36,464 nt of DNA from JBMOPD01 sp049323615 (GCA_049323615.1 JBMOPD010000069.1:1-36464); one strand, 5' to 3'; counted from the stretch's first letter, positions 7,795 to 15,926 are shown. A program made the numbers and translations. The notes: a model not told the origin generated them from the sequence alone.

Positions 7795-8406
7795 TTGGAA
7801 GAACAGCTTACGTACAGAGAGGCGGCCATAATTGATGTCATTAAAAATAACGTCAAGTCAAAAGGCTATCCACCCTCCGTACGGGAAATAGGGCTGGCTG
7901 TGGGGTTAAAATCCAGTTCCACCGTTCACAGTTACCTCAAAAGGCTTGAGGAAAAGGGGTATATACGCCGGGACCCCACCAAGCCCCGGGCCGTTGAGCT
8001 GATTGGGGGGCCCGGGCGGGCCATTGCCAACGATATAAAAGTAGTTCCGGTCCTGGGGCGGGTTGCTGCCGGTCAGCCCATTCTTGCCGAGGAAAACCAT
8101 GATTTTGTCCTTCCCCTGCCGGCCTCGTATTTTGGTGACGGGGAGTTTTTTATGTTGAAGGTGCGTGGCGACAGCATGATAGACGCCGGCATTTACGAGG
8201 GGGACCTGGTGCTGGTAAGGCAGCAGCCCACCGCCAACAACGGCGATATAGTGGTGGCCATGATGGAGAATGAGGCCACTGTAAAGAGGTTTTACAGGGA
8301 GAATGCCCACATCAGGCTGCAGCCGGAAAACCGTGCCCTGGAGCCCATTTTGGCCAGGGATGTTTCGATACTGGGCAAGGTAGTGGGGCTGGTGAGAAGA
8401 TATTAG
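7795..8406 (+). CDS. lexA: LexA repressor
   Basis: SOS-response repressor of 203 residues that cleaves itself when RecA filaments form. The winged-helix DNA-binding domain (about 1-68) has the typical GYPPSVREIG stretch. The hinge carries the Ala92-Gly93 cleavage site (VAAGQP). The protease domain has Ser127 (RGDSM) and Lys164 (ATVKRF). TTG at 7795-7797 is chosen over GTG at 7783: AAAGGTGG precedes the TTG at 8 bases, and the encoded start MEEQLTYRE matches the family's usual N-terminus. It is the only well-supported complete gene on the plus strand, flanked by the mmc regulator and the TRAP transporter genes. Confidence 0.95.
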   Translation: MEEQLTYREAAIIDVIKNNVKSKGYPPSVREIGLAVGLKSSSTVHSYLKRLEEKGYIRRDPTKPRAVELIGGPGRAIANDIKVVPVLGRVAAGQPILAEENHDFVLPLPASYFGDGEFFMLKVRGDSMIDAGIYEGDLVLVRQQPTANNGDIVVAMMENEATVKRFYRENAHIRLQPENRALEPILARDVSILGKVVGLVRRY

Positions 8407-8428
8407 CTTTAAAGAGCGAGTTAAAGGT

Positions 8429-8463
8429 CAGAATCCAGAATTCAGAATTCAGAATTCAGAATA
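8429..8463. repeat. Heptad tandem repeat CAGAATY (five units)
   Basis: Five 7-bp units (CAGAATC, three CAGAATT, CAGAATA) directly follow lexA. The last two units plus the following A-rich bases (8450-8471) recur with one mismatch and in the same orientation at 25347-25368. Confidence 0.9.
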
Positions 8464-8477
8464 AAAAAATGATATGG

Positions 8478-8505
8478 AAGGCATTGGGCTGCAGTCCAAT
8501 GCCTT
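8478..8505 (-). terminator. Hairpin terminator between lexA and dctM
   Basis: A perfect 10-bp inverted repeat (AAGGCATTGG / CCAATGCCTT) with an 8-base loop lies between the convergent lexA and dctM genes. On the minus strand a run of seven Ts follows about 8 bases later. On the plus side only A-rich sequence follows. It probably ends the TRAP transcript and may act in both directions. Confidence 0.7.
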
Positions 8506-8519
8506 AAAAACTTGCCATG

Positions 8520-9803
8520 TTATTTATGCATCAGCTCCCTGGGGATGTATGTGGATATGCCGGGCCAGAGGACAAATATAATCAGTGCGGCAATTAAAAT
8601 CAGGATAAAGGGCCAGACGCCCCTGACCACCTCTTCCAGCCTCTCCCGGGCCATGGCGCTCACCACAAAGAGGTTTAAGCCCACCGGCGGGGTGATCATG
8701 GCCAGCTCCATATTGACCGTCATCACCACGGCGAACTGGACGATATCTATGTTCAGGTGATAGATTATGGGCAGCAGCAAGGGCAGGGTGATCAGGGTGA
8801 TGGACACCGCCTCAAGGAATGTGCCCATGACGAAGAACATAAGGTTGGTGGCGGCGAAAAAGGCGTACTTGTGGAGGTTGCTTTCCGCTATCCATGCCGC
8901 CACCTGCTGGGGCACCTGCTTGGCCGTGAGAAACAGTGAAAATACCATGGCCGCAGAGATGATCAGGTATATCATGGAGGATATGTTTATGGATTCCTTC
9001 AGGATATCCCTTACACTGGACAGTTTAAGCTCCCGGTAGATAAATACGGATACCGCCAGGGTGTAGAACACCGAGAGAACGGCGGCCTCGGTGGGCGTGA
9101 CCACGCCGGCGTAGATGCTGCCCAGGATAAAGAAAGGCAGCAGGCCGCCGGGAATGGCCTTGATGGTGGCGCTGAACCGCTCCTCCCAGGTGGCCCTGGG
9201 CGCCCTCCCGTAATTATTCTTTATGGAGTAAATCACTGCACTGATAATCAGCAAAAGGGCCAGGAGAAGACCCGGCAGCAGGCCGCCCATAAACAGGTCG
9301 CCGATGGAGACCTCGGCCGTGACGCCGAATATGACCATGGTCACGCTGGGAGGGATCAGTATGCCCAGTGTGCCCGAGGCGGCAATGAGGCCCATGGCGT
9401 AGCGCTTGGGGTAGCCGCCCTCGATCAGTGCCGGCAGCATGATGGCCCCGATGGCGGCCGCGGTGGCCGGGCTGGATCCCGATATGGCGGCGAAAATGGC
9501 GCAGGCGGCGATGGTGACCACGGCCAGTCCGCCGGGCAGATGGCCGAACCAGGCCCGTAAGGCGGCGATCAGGTATTTGGAAATGCCGCCGTAGGACATC
9601 ACCACCCCGGCAAACACAAATGACGGTATGGCCAGCAGGGGCGGAGAAAGCAGGGAGGCGAACATGCGCTGGGCCATCATGTACAGCGTGAAGTCGCTGG
9701 TGGTGGCCAGCACCACCAGGGCGGCCACGGCCAGGCTGATGGCTATGGGCACGTTCAGGAGAAACAGCATGACAAAAATGAGGAAGAGGACCACTGTTTC
9801 CAT
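8520..9803 (-). CDS. dctM: TRAP transporter large permease subunit DctM
   Basis: A 427-residue, highly hydrophobic protein with about 12 predicted membrane segments, the ion-coupled channel subunit of a TRAP transporter. The conserved SGSSPATAAAIG and GILIPPSVTM segments of DctM are clear. Its ATG start directly abuts the dctQ stop codon (TAA-ATG), with a G-rich ribosome site inside the end of dctQ, so the two membrane subunits are translationally coupled. TRAP systems use sodium or proton gradients and import acidic solutes such as C4-dicarboxylates. The neighbouring kinase and catabolic operon suggest a di- or tricarboxylate substrate, but the sequence alone does not fix it. Confidence 0.95.
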   Translation of the reverse strand: METVVLFLIFVMLFLLNVPIAISLAVAALVVLATTSDFTLYMMAQRMFASLLSPPLLAIPSFVFAGVVMSYGGISKYLIAALRAWFGHLPGGLAVVTIAACAIFAAISGSSPATAAAIGAIMLPALIEGGYPKRYAMGLIAASGTLGILIPPSVTMVIFGVTAEVSIGDLFMGGLLPGLLLALLLIISAVIYSIKNNYGRAPRATWEERFSATIKAIPGGLLPFFILGSIYAGVVTPTEAAVLSVFYTLAVSVFIYRELKLSSVRDILKESINISSMIYLIISAAMVFSLFLTAKQVPQQVAAWIAESNLHKYAFFAATNLMFFVMGTFLEAVSITLITLPLLLPIIYHLNIDIVQFAVVMTVNMELAMITPPVGLNLFVVSAMARERLEEVVRGVWPFILILIAALIIFVLWPGISTYIPRELMHK

Positions 9804-10316
9804 TTAATGCTGCCCCCCCTTCGCCTCGGCCTCCAGCCAGTCCCTGCCGCCGTTCTTGAAAATGGAATAAATTTTTTCCAGGTAGCGGGCGCCGAACATG
9901 ATACCGCTTAAGGGCATGATCAGGTTGACAATCCACAGGGGGAACCGGCTGTCGGTGGACCTTTGTCCGGAAGCTATGTAGTTCATTACCAGCTCATACC
10001 CGAAATAGGTGTAAAATATTGTAAAGGCAAAGCCCATGAAATAGGCGAAGATGCTGACGTGTCTCCTGGTTCTTACGTTCAGGGCATTGTAAAGCATGTC
10101 AACCTTGATGTGGTGGTTGTTTCTCAGGGCCACCGCTATGCCGGTCAGGGTTCCCCAGACAACGAAATACACCGAGAATTCGTCTAGAATCGACTGGGGC
10201 TTCCCGAAAAAGTACCTCAGGATGACGTTGATAAAAATAAGCGTTAAGCCGGTGAACAGCAGCAGCCCCGAAAAATAATCCTCAAAGGCGGCGTAAAAAT
10301 CTCTGAATTTCTTCAA
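9804..10316 (-). CDS. dctQ: TRAP transporter small permease subunit DctQ
   Basis: A 170-residue membrane protein with four predicted helices, the small subunit that pairs with DctM. Length and hydrophobic pattern fit the DctQ family. Start is TTG at 10314-10316 with an AAAGGGG ribosome site about 10 bases upstream. A strong hairpin terminator separates it from dctP (10351-10384), so transcripts reaching dctQM must read through it. Confidence 0.92.
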   Translation of the reverse strand: MKKFRDFYAAFEDYFSGLLLFTGLTLIFINVILRYFFGKPQSILDEFSVYFVVWGTLTGIAVALRNNHHIKVDMLYNALNVRTRRHVSIFAYFMGFAFTIFYTYFGYELVMNYIASGQRSTDSRFPLWIVNLIMPLSGIMFGARYLEKIYSIFKNGGRDWLEAEAKGGQH

Positions 10317-10350
10317 GCAACCAACCCCTTTCCCGCCCCTGCTGTCATTT

Positions 10351-10384
10351 TAAAAAGGGGACGGGCCTTGCAAGAACCCGTCCC
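10351..10384 (-). terminator. Intra-operon terminator between dctP and dctQM
   Basis: GGGACGGG (10358-10365) and CCCGTCCC (10377-10384) form an 8-bp GC-rich stem with an 11-base loop, followed on the minus strand by CTTTTT. It starts 8 bases after the dctP stop. It looks like a partial terminator that would make binding protein more abundant than the permease. Confidence 0.8.
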
Positions 10385-10392
10385 GTAAATTG

Positions 10393-11418
10393 TTACTTGC
10401 TGTTCCTGGCGGCCTCGATGTAATCCTTGCCGATCACATCGGTATACTTTTCGTAAACAGGTTTCATGGCCTTTACGAATTCCTCGCGTTCAGCGTCGGT
10501 AAGGGTGTATATGTCCATCTTTCCGCTGCTCTTGAGTTTTTCAAAACTCTTGGCGTTCAGGTCGTCGGCCAGCTTTCTTTCATACAGGCTGGCCTCCTTA
10601 ACGGCTTCACTGAAGAGCTTTTGCTGGTCCGGGGTCATGCTGTCCCAGAACTTGGTATTGGTGATCAGGATGTAGTCAATCCTGCCGTGCCCGGAAATGG
10701 TCATGTATTTCTGCACTTCCTGGTACTTCTGGGTATCTATGTTGTTGAAGGTGTTCTCCTGACCGTCCACCGCCTTGCTGTTCAGAGCCTGGTAGACCTC
10801 GCCGAAGGCCATGGTCTGGGATCCCGCCCCCAGGGCCTTGAACTGGTCATCCAGGACGCCGCCGCTCTGGGTGCGGAACTTAAGCCCTTTAAAGTCTTCC
10901 GGCTTCTTGAGGGGCCGCTTGGAGTTGGTGAAGTGCTTGGCGCCGTTGGGCCACCAGCCGAGGCCCAGCATGCCGTGGGATTTAAGGGTATTCATGAGCT
11001 CCTGCCCCTTGGGCCCGTCGTAGAAGTTGTATGCGGCCTGGTCGCTCTTGAAGAGGAAGGGCATGTCAACCAGCTGGAACGCCGGCACAAACCCCACCAG
11101 CTTGGTTACCGAGGGGGCAATCAGCTGGACGTTGTTGGCCTTGAGGGCCTCCATTTCTTCCTTGTCGCCATACAGCTGGGAGGAGGGGAAAACCGAAACT
11201 TCAAACTGCCCGGTTTTTTCCAGCAGTTCCTTGAGCTTCAGCGCCGCCTGCCCTTTCGGAGTTGACTCGGCCACCACGTGGGAGAATTTCACCTTAACTT
11301 TTTGAGCTCCCGAGCCGGACTTTTTCTCGTCCTTGCCCCCGCCGCATCCGGCGGCAGTCGCCACAAGCAGGAAAGCCAGCAGGATAAAAAAGACCTTTTT
11401 GACCAGATTTTTGGCCAT
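10393..11418 (-). CDS. dctP: TRAP transporter solute-binding lipoprotein DctP (copy 1)
   Basis: A 341-residue extracytoplasmic binding protein of the DctP/TAXI-like TRAP family. The N-terminus is a lipoprotein signal: positively charged start, hydrophobic core and lipobox ATAAGC with the lipidated Cys near residue 25. The mature part starts KFSHVVAEST and has the typical EMEALKANN and LIAPS segments, plus the substrate-binding Arg region FRTQSGG. AAGGAGG precedes the ATG. It is followed by a terminator and then dctQM, so it is the binding protein most directly tied to this permease. The ligand is probably a dicarboxylate-like acid, by inference. Confidence 0.94.
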   Translation of the reverse strand: MAKNLVKKVFFILLAFLLVATAAGCGGGKDEKKSGSGAQKVKVKFSHVVAESTPKGQAALKLKELLEKTGQFEVSVFPSSQLYGDKEEMEALKANNVQLIAPSVTKLVGFVPAFQLVDMPFLFKSDQAAYNFYDGPKGQELMNTLKSHGMLGLGWWPNGAKHFTNSKRPLKKPEDFKGLKFRTQSGGVLDDQFKALGAGSQTMAFGEVYQALNSKAVDGQENTFNNIDTQKYQEVQKYMTISGHGRIDYILITNTKFWDSMTPDQQKLFSEAVKEASLYERKLADDLNAKSFEKLKSSGKMDIYTLTDAEREEFVKAMKPVYEKYTDVIGKDYIEAARNSK

Positions 11419-11537
11419 TTTTTTGAACCTCCTTCATTCTTTAAATCCCCTGTTGGTTATATGGAAAACAATTTGGTTGCGGACCCACACCCCCTTTTAG
11501 TAAATAGCTGTAAGCAGTAAGTCTTAATTTTAAGCTT

Positions 11538-11578
11538 GAAGAAGCCGGGCTTTAGGAAAGGCTATAATCATTCTGGAT
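11538..11578 (-). repeat. 41-bp dispersed repeat, copy A
   Basis: The minus strand here matches the plus strand at 36275-36315 with only three mismatches in 41 bases, sharing the core CCTTTCCTAAAGCCCGGCT. The repeat begins inside the last codons of the second dctP gene (stop at 11568-11570) and runs into the gap before dctP copy 1. Nature unknown. Confidence 0.85.
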
Positions 11579-12602
11579 AGGGCGGCTTTTTTATCTCGCC
11601 GACCAGCTGGGGTCCGACTATTTCGGCCAGTTTTGCATCAATGCCCGCCAGTACCTTTTTCCACTCTTTCTTTTCTTCGTCGGTAAGAAAGTGAACTTTT
11701 ACTTTTTTGGATTCCAGCAGTATTTTCATGTCCCGTTCATTTATAAGTTCGGCCTGTTCTCTTTCCCACCTGGTCACCTCAGACATGGCTTCCTCCAGTT
11801 TTACCCGGACATCCGGAGGGAGTCCCCGCCAGAACTTTTGGTCGGCCATCACCACATAACCTAAAAAACCGTGGTTGCTTAGGGTCAGGTAAGGCTGGCT
11901 TTCAAAAAACCTCTGGGTGACTATATTGGACATGGTGTTTTCCTGCCCGTCCACCACATGTGAGGAAAGGGCGTTGTAAACTTCATTGAACCTCATCTGG
12001 ATGGGAATGGCCCCCAGAAGCCTGAACTGTTCTTCAAGGACGGTGCTGTTGATCATGATCCGGAAAGTAAGGCCCTTGAAGTCCGACGGGTGCACCAGCG
12101 GCCTGACACGGTTGCTGATCTGCTTGAAGCCGTTGTCCCAAAAGGCCAGCGGGTATATGCCGCCCTTTTCCAGATCTCCGTACAGGGCCTTGCCTACATT
12201 CCCGTTCATTGCCCGGTGTATGTCGTCAATATTTTCAAAGGCGTAAGGAGCATCGAATATCTGCCAGCGCGGGAACAAGTCGCCCAGCTTTGATGTGGAG
12301 GGGGCAATAATGTGCACCGAGCCGCTGCGCAGCGCCTCCATTTCCTCGCCGTCCGCGTAAAGGGTCGAGTTGGGAAATACCTGCACCTCCACCCTGCCGC
12401 CTGTTTTCTTTCCTGCCAGTTCGGCAAATTTTTTGGCGGCCAGACCCTTTGGCGTATCCTCGGCTACCACGTGCGAAAATTTTATCACTATTTTTTCGTC
12501 GGGATTTACCTGCTCCTTATCTACCACCTTGTCCCCGCATCCCCATAATAAAAAAGGGATAAAAAAGACCGCCCAAAATTTGATGGACTTGATTATTGTC
12601 AT
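11568..12602 (-). CDS. TRAP solute-binding lipoprotein, DctP family (copy 2)
   Basis: A second DctP paralogue of 344 residues. The frame is open to 12674, but ATG at 12600-12602 is preferred because it gives a clean lipoprotein signal (MTIIKSIKF, hydrophobic core, lipobox LLWGC). The mature part parallels copy 1: KFSHVVAEDTPKG, EEMEALRSG and IIAPSTSK, and FRIMINSTVLEEQF. Identity between the copies looks moderate, not recent. It lies between the two-component genes and dctP copy 1. It may widen substrate range, or serve as a ligand-presenting partner of the sensor kinase as DctB does in Bacillus; both are inference. Its ribosome site (AGGCGG) is weak. Confidence 0.9.
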   Translation of the reverse strand: MTIIKSIKFWAVFFIPFLLWGCGDKVVDKEQVNPDEKIVIKFSHVVAEDTPKGLAAKKFAELAGKKTGGRVEVQVFPNSTLYADGEEMEALRSGSVHIIAPSTSKLGDLFPRWQIFDAPYAFENIDDIHRAMNGNVGKALYGDLEKGGIYPLAFWDNGFKQISNRVRPLVHPSDFKGLTFRIMINSTVLEEQFRLLGAIPIQMRFNEVYNALSSHVVDGQENTMSNIVTQRFFESQPYLTLSNHGFLGYVVMADQKFWRGLPPDVRVKLEEAMSEVTRWEREQAELINERDMKILLESKKVKVHFLTDEEKKEWKKVLAGIDAKLAEIVGPQLVGEIKKPPYPE

Positions 12603-12634
12603 CTTGATTGCGCCGCCTGTCATCTGCAGAATAA

Positions 12635-12670
12635 TATAAACTATATAAATTTCCGGGGTATATAAACTAT
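12635..12670 (-). promoter_or_regulatory. Paired TATAAACTAT direct repeats upstream of dctP copy 2
   Basis: The 10-mer TATAAACTAT occurs at 12635-12644 and 12661-12670, 26 bases apart, about 33-68 bases upstream of the dctP copy 2 start. The position and AT-rich character suit a binding site for the neighbouring DcuR/CitB-type regulator. This is inference from position only. Confidence 0.35.
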
Positions 12671-12763
12671 TCATAATTATCTGATTTAATAATCAGCAAA
12701 ATTTTATAACAGACGGTAAGTTCAGGCAACATAACGGTGATAAAGTTAATTTTGGTCTTTTTG

Positions 12764-13453
12764 TTATATGAGTTTGTATTTTTTGATCGGCCGTCCCACA
12801 GAGCCGTACTGAAGGTCCACCGAAGCCTTACCTATTTCGTCAAGGTATTCCAGGTACCTTCTGGCTGTAACCCTGGCCAGGCCAAGGCCATCTGCCACAT
12901 CTTCAGCCGACATGGGGCTGCCGGATTTAATCATGTACAGGAACACCTGCTTCAAGGTCAATTCGTTGATGCCCTTGGGTATTTCTCCCATTCCTGTTTC
13001 TTCGTCCGTTGCCTGGGGATGGTTAATCTTTAGCCGGTCTATCTCATCCTGGCTGAGACGGCTCAGGGTGTTCAGCCTGGAACGCATGGAGGCGTACGAT
13101 TCCAGGGCCATTTTCAGCCTTTGAAATTTAAAGGGTTTTAAAATATAGTCCACGGCCCCGTACCTGAAGGCCCCTTCGATGGTTTCGGCATCCTGGGCGG
13201 CAGTTACCAGAATGGCGTCAGTGGGTACTTGCAGCCTTCTTAATTCCTGCAGCAGGGTGAGCCCGTCCCAGTCCGGCAGGTAAACATCAATCAAAGCCAT
13301 GTCCGGCTTGAGAGAGACGGTTTTATCAAGGCCTTCCCTGGCTGTTTTGGCAATGCCCGCCACCGTAAATCCCGGCACCGAATTTATGAAATTACGATTA
13401 ACCTCCACCACCATGGGGTCATCCTCGATTATAATCACCCTTATCTCGCTCAA
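12764..13453 (-). CDS. Response regulator, CitB/DcuR family
   Basis: A 229-residue two-component regulator. The receiver domain (about 1-120) has the acidic pair at 11-12, phosphoacceptor Asp56 (ALIDVYLPD) and the conserved Lys in DYILKPF. The C-terminal half is the helix-turn-helix of the CitT/DcuR/MalR group (AEDVADGLGLARVTARRYL). The frame opens at GTG 13474. TTG at 13451-13453 is preferred because AAAGAGGTGA lies 6-7 bases ahead of it, while the GTG has no ribosome site. It is downstream of its cognate kinase with a gap of about 29 bases and directly upstream of the TRAP genes, its likely targets. Confidence 0.92.
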   Translation of the reverse strand: MSEIRVIIIEDDPMVVEVNRNFINSVPGFTVAGIAKTAREGLDKTVSLKPDMALIDVYLPDWDGLTLLQELRRLQVPTDAILVTAAQDAETIEGAFRYGAVDYILKPFKFQRLKMALESYASMRSRLNTLSRLSQDEIDRLKINHPQATDEETGMGEIPKGINELTLKQVFLYMIKSGSPMSAEDVADGLGLARVTARRYLEYLDEIGKASVDLQYGSVGRPIKKYKLI

Positions 13454-13482
13454 TCCCATCACCTCTTTACTCACCTGGTAGG

Positions 13483-15072
13483 TTAATAGGGAATTTTAAT
13501 AACGAACCTGGTTCCTTCTCCGGGAGGGCAGTCAACCGAAATGGTTCCCCCGGCTGCCGAGACGTGTTCTTTAACGATATATAACCCTATTCCATGACCC
13601 ACGGTCTCCTTTGTGCTGAATCCGTTTTCAAATATCCTCTCCCTGATTTCGCCGGCAATCCCCGGCCCCGAGTCATGTACAACTATTTCCAAATGCCCGT
13701 CTCTGTCGGAAATGTAAAAGTAAATGTTCTTTTGGCAGGTATCGCAGTTTTTGAGAGCATCCAGGGCGTTTTCCAGCACGTTTCCGATGATCACCACCAG
13801 CGTATTGCTGTCTATTTTATCAGGGAGGCGTTGCAGGGAGGAGTTTTTGTCTATAGTCATATTCACCCGGATTTCTTTGGCCCGGCCGTATTTTCCCAGC
13901 AGCAGCCCGGCCACACTGCTGTCTTTAATCCTCCTGGTTAAAAAGGAGGTGATATTCTGCTGTTCCTCGGTGATGTTAAAAATATAATCCATGGCTTCAC
14001 TGTACTGCCTCAGCTGTATAAGGCCGGCAATGGTGTGCAGCCTGTTCAGGTGCTCGTGGTTTTGCACTCTTAAGGCCTCCACAAAGGCCTTGACGCCGGT
14101 CAGTTCCTCGGCCAGGCGGTAAACCTCGGTGCGGTCTCTGAAGGTGGCCACGGCCCCCACCAGATGGCCGTTTACCCTGACCGGCACGCGGTTGCTGATA
14201 ATAACCGTGTTGTTTATTACCCTTTCCTGGTTATATTCCGGTTCGCCCCGTTCCAGAACCCTGGGCAGGGGGCTGTCTTTGATCAGATCCGTTATTTTTT
14301 TGCCCGGCGCTTCATCACCGATGCCCAGAATTCTCCTGGCCGCTTCATTGGCGACGGTTATCCTGTAATCTTTGTCTATGGCAATTATGCCTTCTCCCAG
14401 GGCCTGTAAAATTGCGGTTCTTTCTTCCAGCAAGCGGGCTATCTCCGCGGGCTCCATGCTGAACATGGCTTTTTTAATGCTTCTGGCCAGCAGTATTGAC
14501 CCGATGAATCCCACTGCCGAACAAAGAAGCAGGACCGAATATATCTCAAAGCGTATGGACTTGTACATGCTGATAAAGGTCGGGGTAAGGATGCCAACCA
14601 CCACTACCCCCACCTGCCGGTTTCCCTCATCGGTCTTAACAGGGACAAAGGCCCTTACAGACGGGCCGAGAACTCCCTCCGCGATGGAAACATACTCCTT
14701 GTCGGAAAGGGCGGGATTCAGGTCCTCCCCGCTAAAAGGTTTCCCGATACGGTCGGCCACGGGGTGTGAATACCTTATGCCTTTCATATTTACCACAACT
14801 ATATATTCCGTTCCGGTGGCCACCCTGGTCTTTTCGGCCACCGGCTGTATTTTTGACCACCCGTCGCTTTTTTCGATGTTCTCCTGGATTAAGGGCATTT
14901 GGGCCATTGTCCTGGCAATGGCCAGGCACCTTTTACCCATCTCGTCTTCCATGTTCAGGACTATTTTTTTGACCATCACCGCACCGCCTGCAAATGTGGC
15001 CAGGAGGACGGAACAAAAGGACAGGATGAATATTTTGGTGCTTAATTTTATATTTTTTTTAATCCTGTACAT
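13483..15072 (-). CDS. Sensor histidine kinase, CitA/DcuS family
   Basis: A 529-residue membrane kinase sensing external carboxylates. Helices at about 14-36 and 175-197 bracket an extracytoplasmic PAS-like (sCache) domain. That domain keeps the carboxylate-binding residues of DcuS/CitA: Arg100 and His103 in RYSHP, and Arg140 in SVRAFVPV. A cytoplasmic PAS domain spans about 215-315. The phosphoacceptor is His339 in QNHEHLNRLHTI. The ATPase has NVLENALDAL, DSGPGI and GHGIGLYIVK. The ATG start has only a weak GGGG site. It is paired with the regulator downstream and lies between the TRAP transporter and the catabolic operon. The ligand could be a C4 dicarboxylate, citrate or a related acid. 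Confidence 0.94.
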   Translation of the reverse strand: MYRIKKNIKLSTKIFILSFCSVLLATFAGGAVMVKKIVLNMEDEMGKRCLAIARTMAQMPLIQENIEKSDGWSKIQPVAEKTRVATGTEYIVVVNMKGIRYSHPVADRIGKPFSGEDLNPALSDKEYVSIAEGVLGPSVRAFVPVKTDEGNRQVGVVVVGILTPTFISMYKSIRFEIYSVLLLCSAVGFIGSILLARSIKKAMFSMEPAEIARLLEERTAILQALGEGIIAIDKDYRITVANEAARRILGIGDEAPGKKITDLIKDSPLPRVLERGEPEYNQERVINNTVIISNRVPVRVNGHLVGAVATFRDRTEVYRLAEELTGVKAFVEALRVQNHEHLNRLHTIAGLIQLRQYSEAMDYIFNITEEQQNITSFLTRRIKDSSVAGLLLGKYGRAKEIRVNMTIDKNSSLQRLPDKIDSNTLVVIIGNVLENALDALKNCDTCQKNIYFYISDRDGHLEIVVHDSGPGIAGEIRERIFENGFSTKETVGHGIGLYIVKEHVSAAGGTISVDCPPGEGTRFVIKIPY

Positions 15073-15190
15073 ATTAACCCCGGTATTTTTAAATTATTTT
15101 AAAAATTCTACGGTATTCACCTAAAACCTTTTTTAAATAAAAGCTTTTATGATTAAGGATTCTAAATAAACATATTTCCCGGGGGATCGT

Positions 15191-15213
15191 AAGAAAGCCG
15201 CCCTGCGGGCGGC
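15191..15213 (-). terminator. Rho-independent terminator of the sdhAB-like operon
   Basis: GCCGCCC (15197-15203) and GGGCGGC (15207-15213) form a 7-bp all-GC stem with a 3-base loop, followed on the minus strand by TTTCTT. It lies about 60 bases after the sdhB stop. A near-identical hairpin stands at 36208-36225. The remaining bases up to the kinase start (15073-15190) are AT-rich with a 14-bp palindrome (ATAAAAGCTTTTAT), but no convincing promoter. Confidence 0.8.
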
Positions 15214-15274
15214 AGAATCCGGATTCCAGACCTTCAAGACCGGATGCAATTGGCGTTTAGCCAACCGCCAGGCA

Positions 15275-15925
15275 CTATTCGACACCCACGACGGGTATCT
15301 CGATATGTTTGGGGCATATATTGGCCAGCAACTGGCGGAAGGTCTGCAGCCCTTCACCGGTCAGCCCGGCGATTTCCATCCTCCGGGCGCCCAGTGCGTC
15401 CCTGGGGTCCACGGCCATACGGATATTTTTGACCAGGGCGGCGGGCCTGACGCTGCCGCCTGACTGGATGCCGGCGTCACATATGCCGCAGAGTATGCAG
15501 GTGGCGGGGTTTTCAATGCGTTGGGAGTCCTCCGGCGAAACCAGTCCGCCGTGGTCCGGCCTGGTCAGCACCCAGGGCAGAACCTGCTTTAAGGAGTCGA
15601 AAAAGGGATTTAAGTCCACCACCAGGTCCTTTTCCAGCCGGAAGCCGGGCAGGGGCCGTAATGTAATCCTGCACCCGCCGGCGGCAATGTCGCCTACCAG
15701 GGTCTGGCAGGCCAGCCGTGGGCCGTCCTCGATGAACATGGCGCAGGAACCGCATATGCTGCTGCGGCAGGAGCGCCTGAAGGAAATGGACGGGTCCTGG
15801 TGCCAGGCCTTGATCAGCGCGTCAAGGACGGTATCCTGCTTTTCCCAGGTCACATTGTATTCTTTAAAGTACGGGGCGGTATCGGCCAGCGGGTTAAAGC
15901 GTTGAATGTTTAATGTCAGCTGCAT
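15275..15925 (-). CDS. SdhB/FrdB-like iron-sulfur subunit lacking the 3Fe-4S site
   Basis: A 216-residue electron-transfer partner of the SdhA-like flavoprotein. The plant-type [2Fe-2S] ligands are complete: Cys53, 58, 61 and 73. The [4Fe-4S] set is also complete: Cys143, 146, 149 and Cys204 (CPK). The three cysteines that bind the [3Fe-4S] cluster in normal succinate dehydrogenase are all missing: the position after Cys149 is Ile153, and no Cys precedes Cys204 in the FRQLLANIC segment, which also looks about four residues short. That cluster normally passes electrons to quinone. No membrane-anchor gene is nearby. The subunit therefore probably feeds a soluble acceptor, by inference. ATG start overlaps the sdhA end (stop and start 1 base apart) with AGGAAAGGGG ahead. 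Confidence 0.88.
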   Translation of the reverse strand: MQLTLNIQRFNPLADTAPYFKEYNVTWEKQDTVLDALIKAWHQDPSISFRRSCRSSICGSCAMFIEDGPRLACQTLVGDIAAGGCRITLRPLPGFRLEKDLVVDLNPFFDSLKQVLPWVLTRPDHGGLVSPEDSQRIENPATCILCGICDAGIQSGGSVRPAALVKNIRMAVDPRDALGARRMEIAGLTGEGLQTFRQLLANICPKHIEIPVVGVE

Positions 15926-15926
15926 C

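Noticed and set aside
10390..11265. Long plus-strand open frame (291 codons) opposite dctP
   Set aside because: Antisense shadow of a clearly recognisable TRAP binding protein; no ribosome site and no family features.
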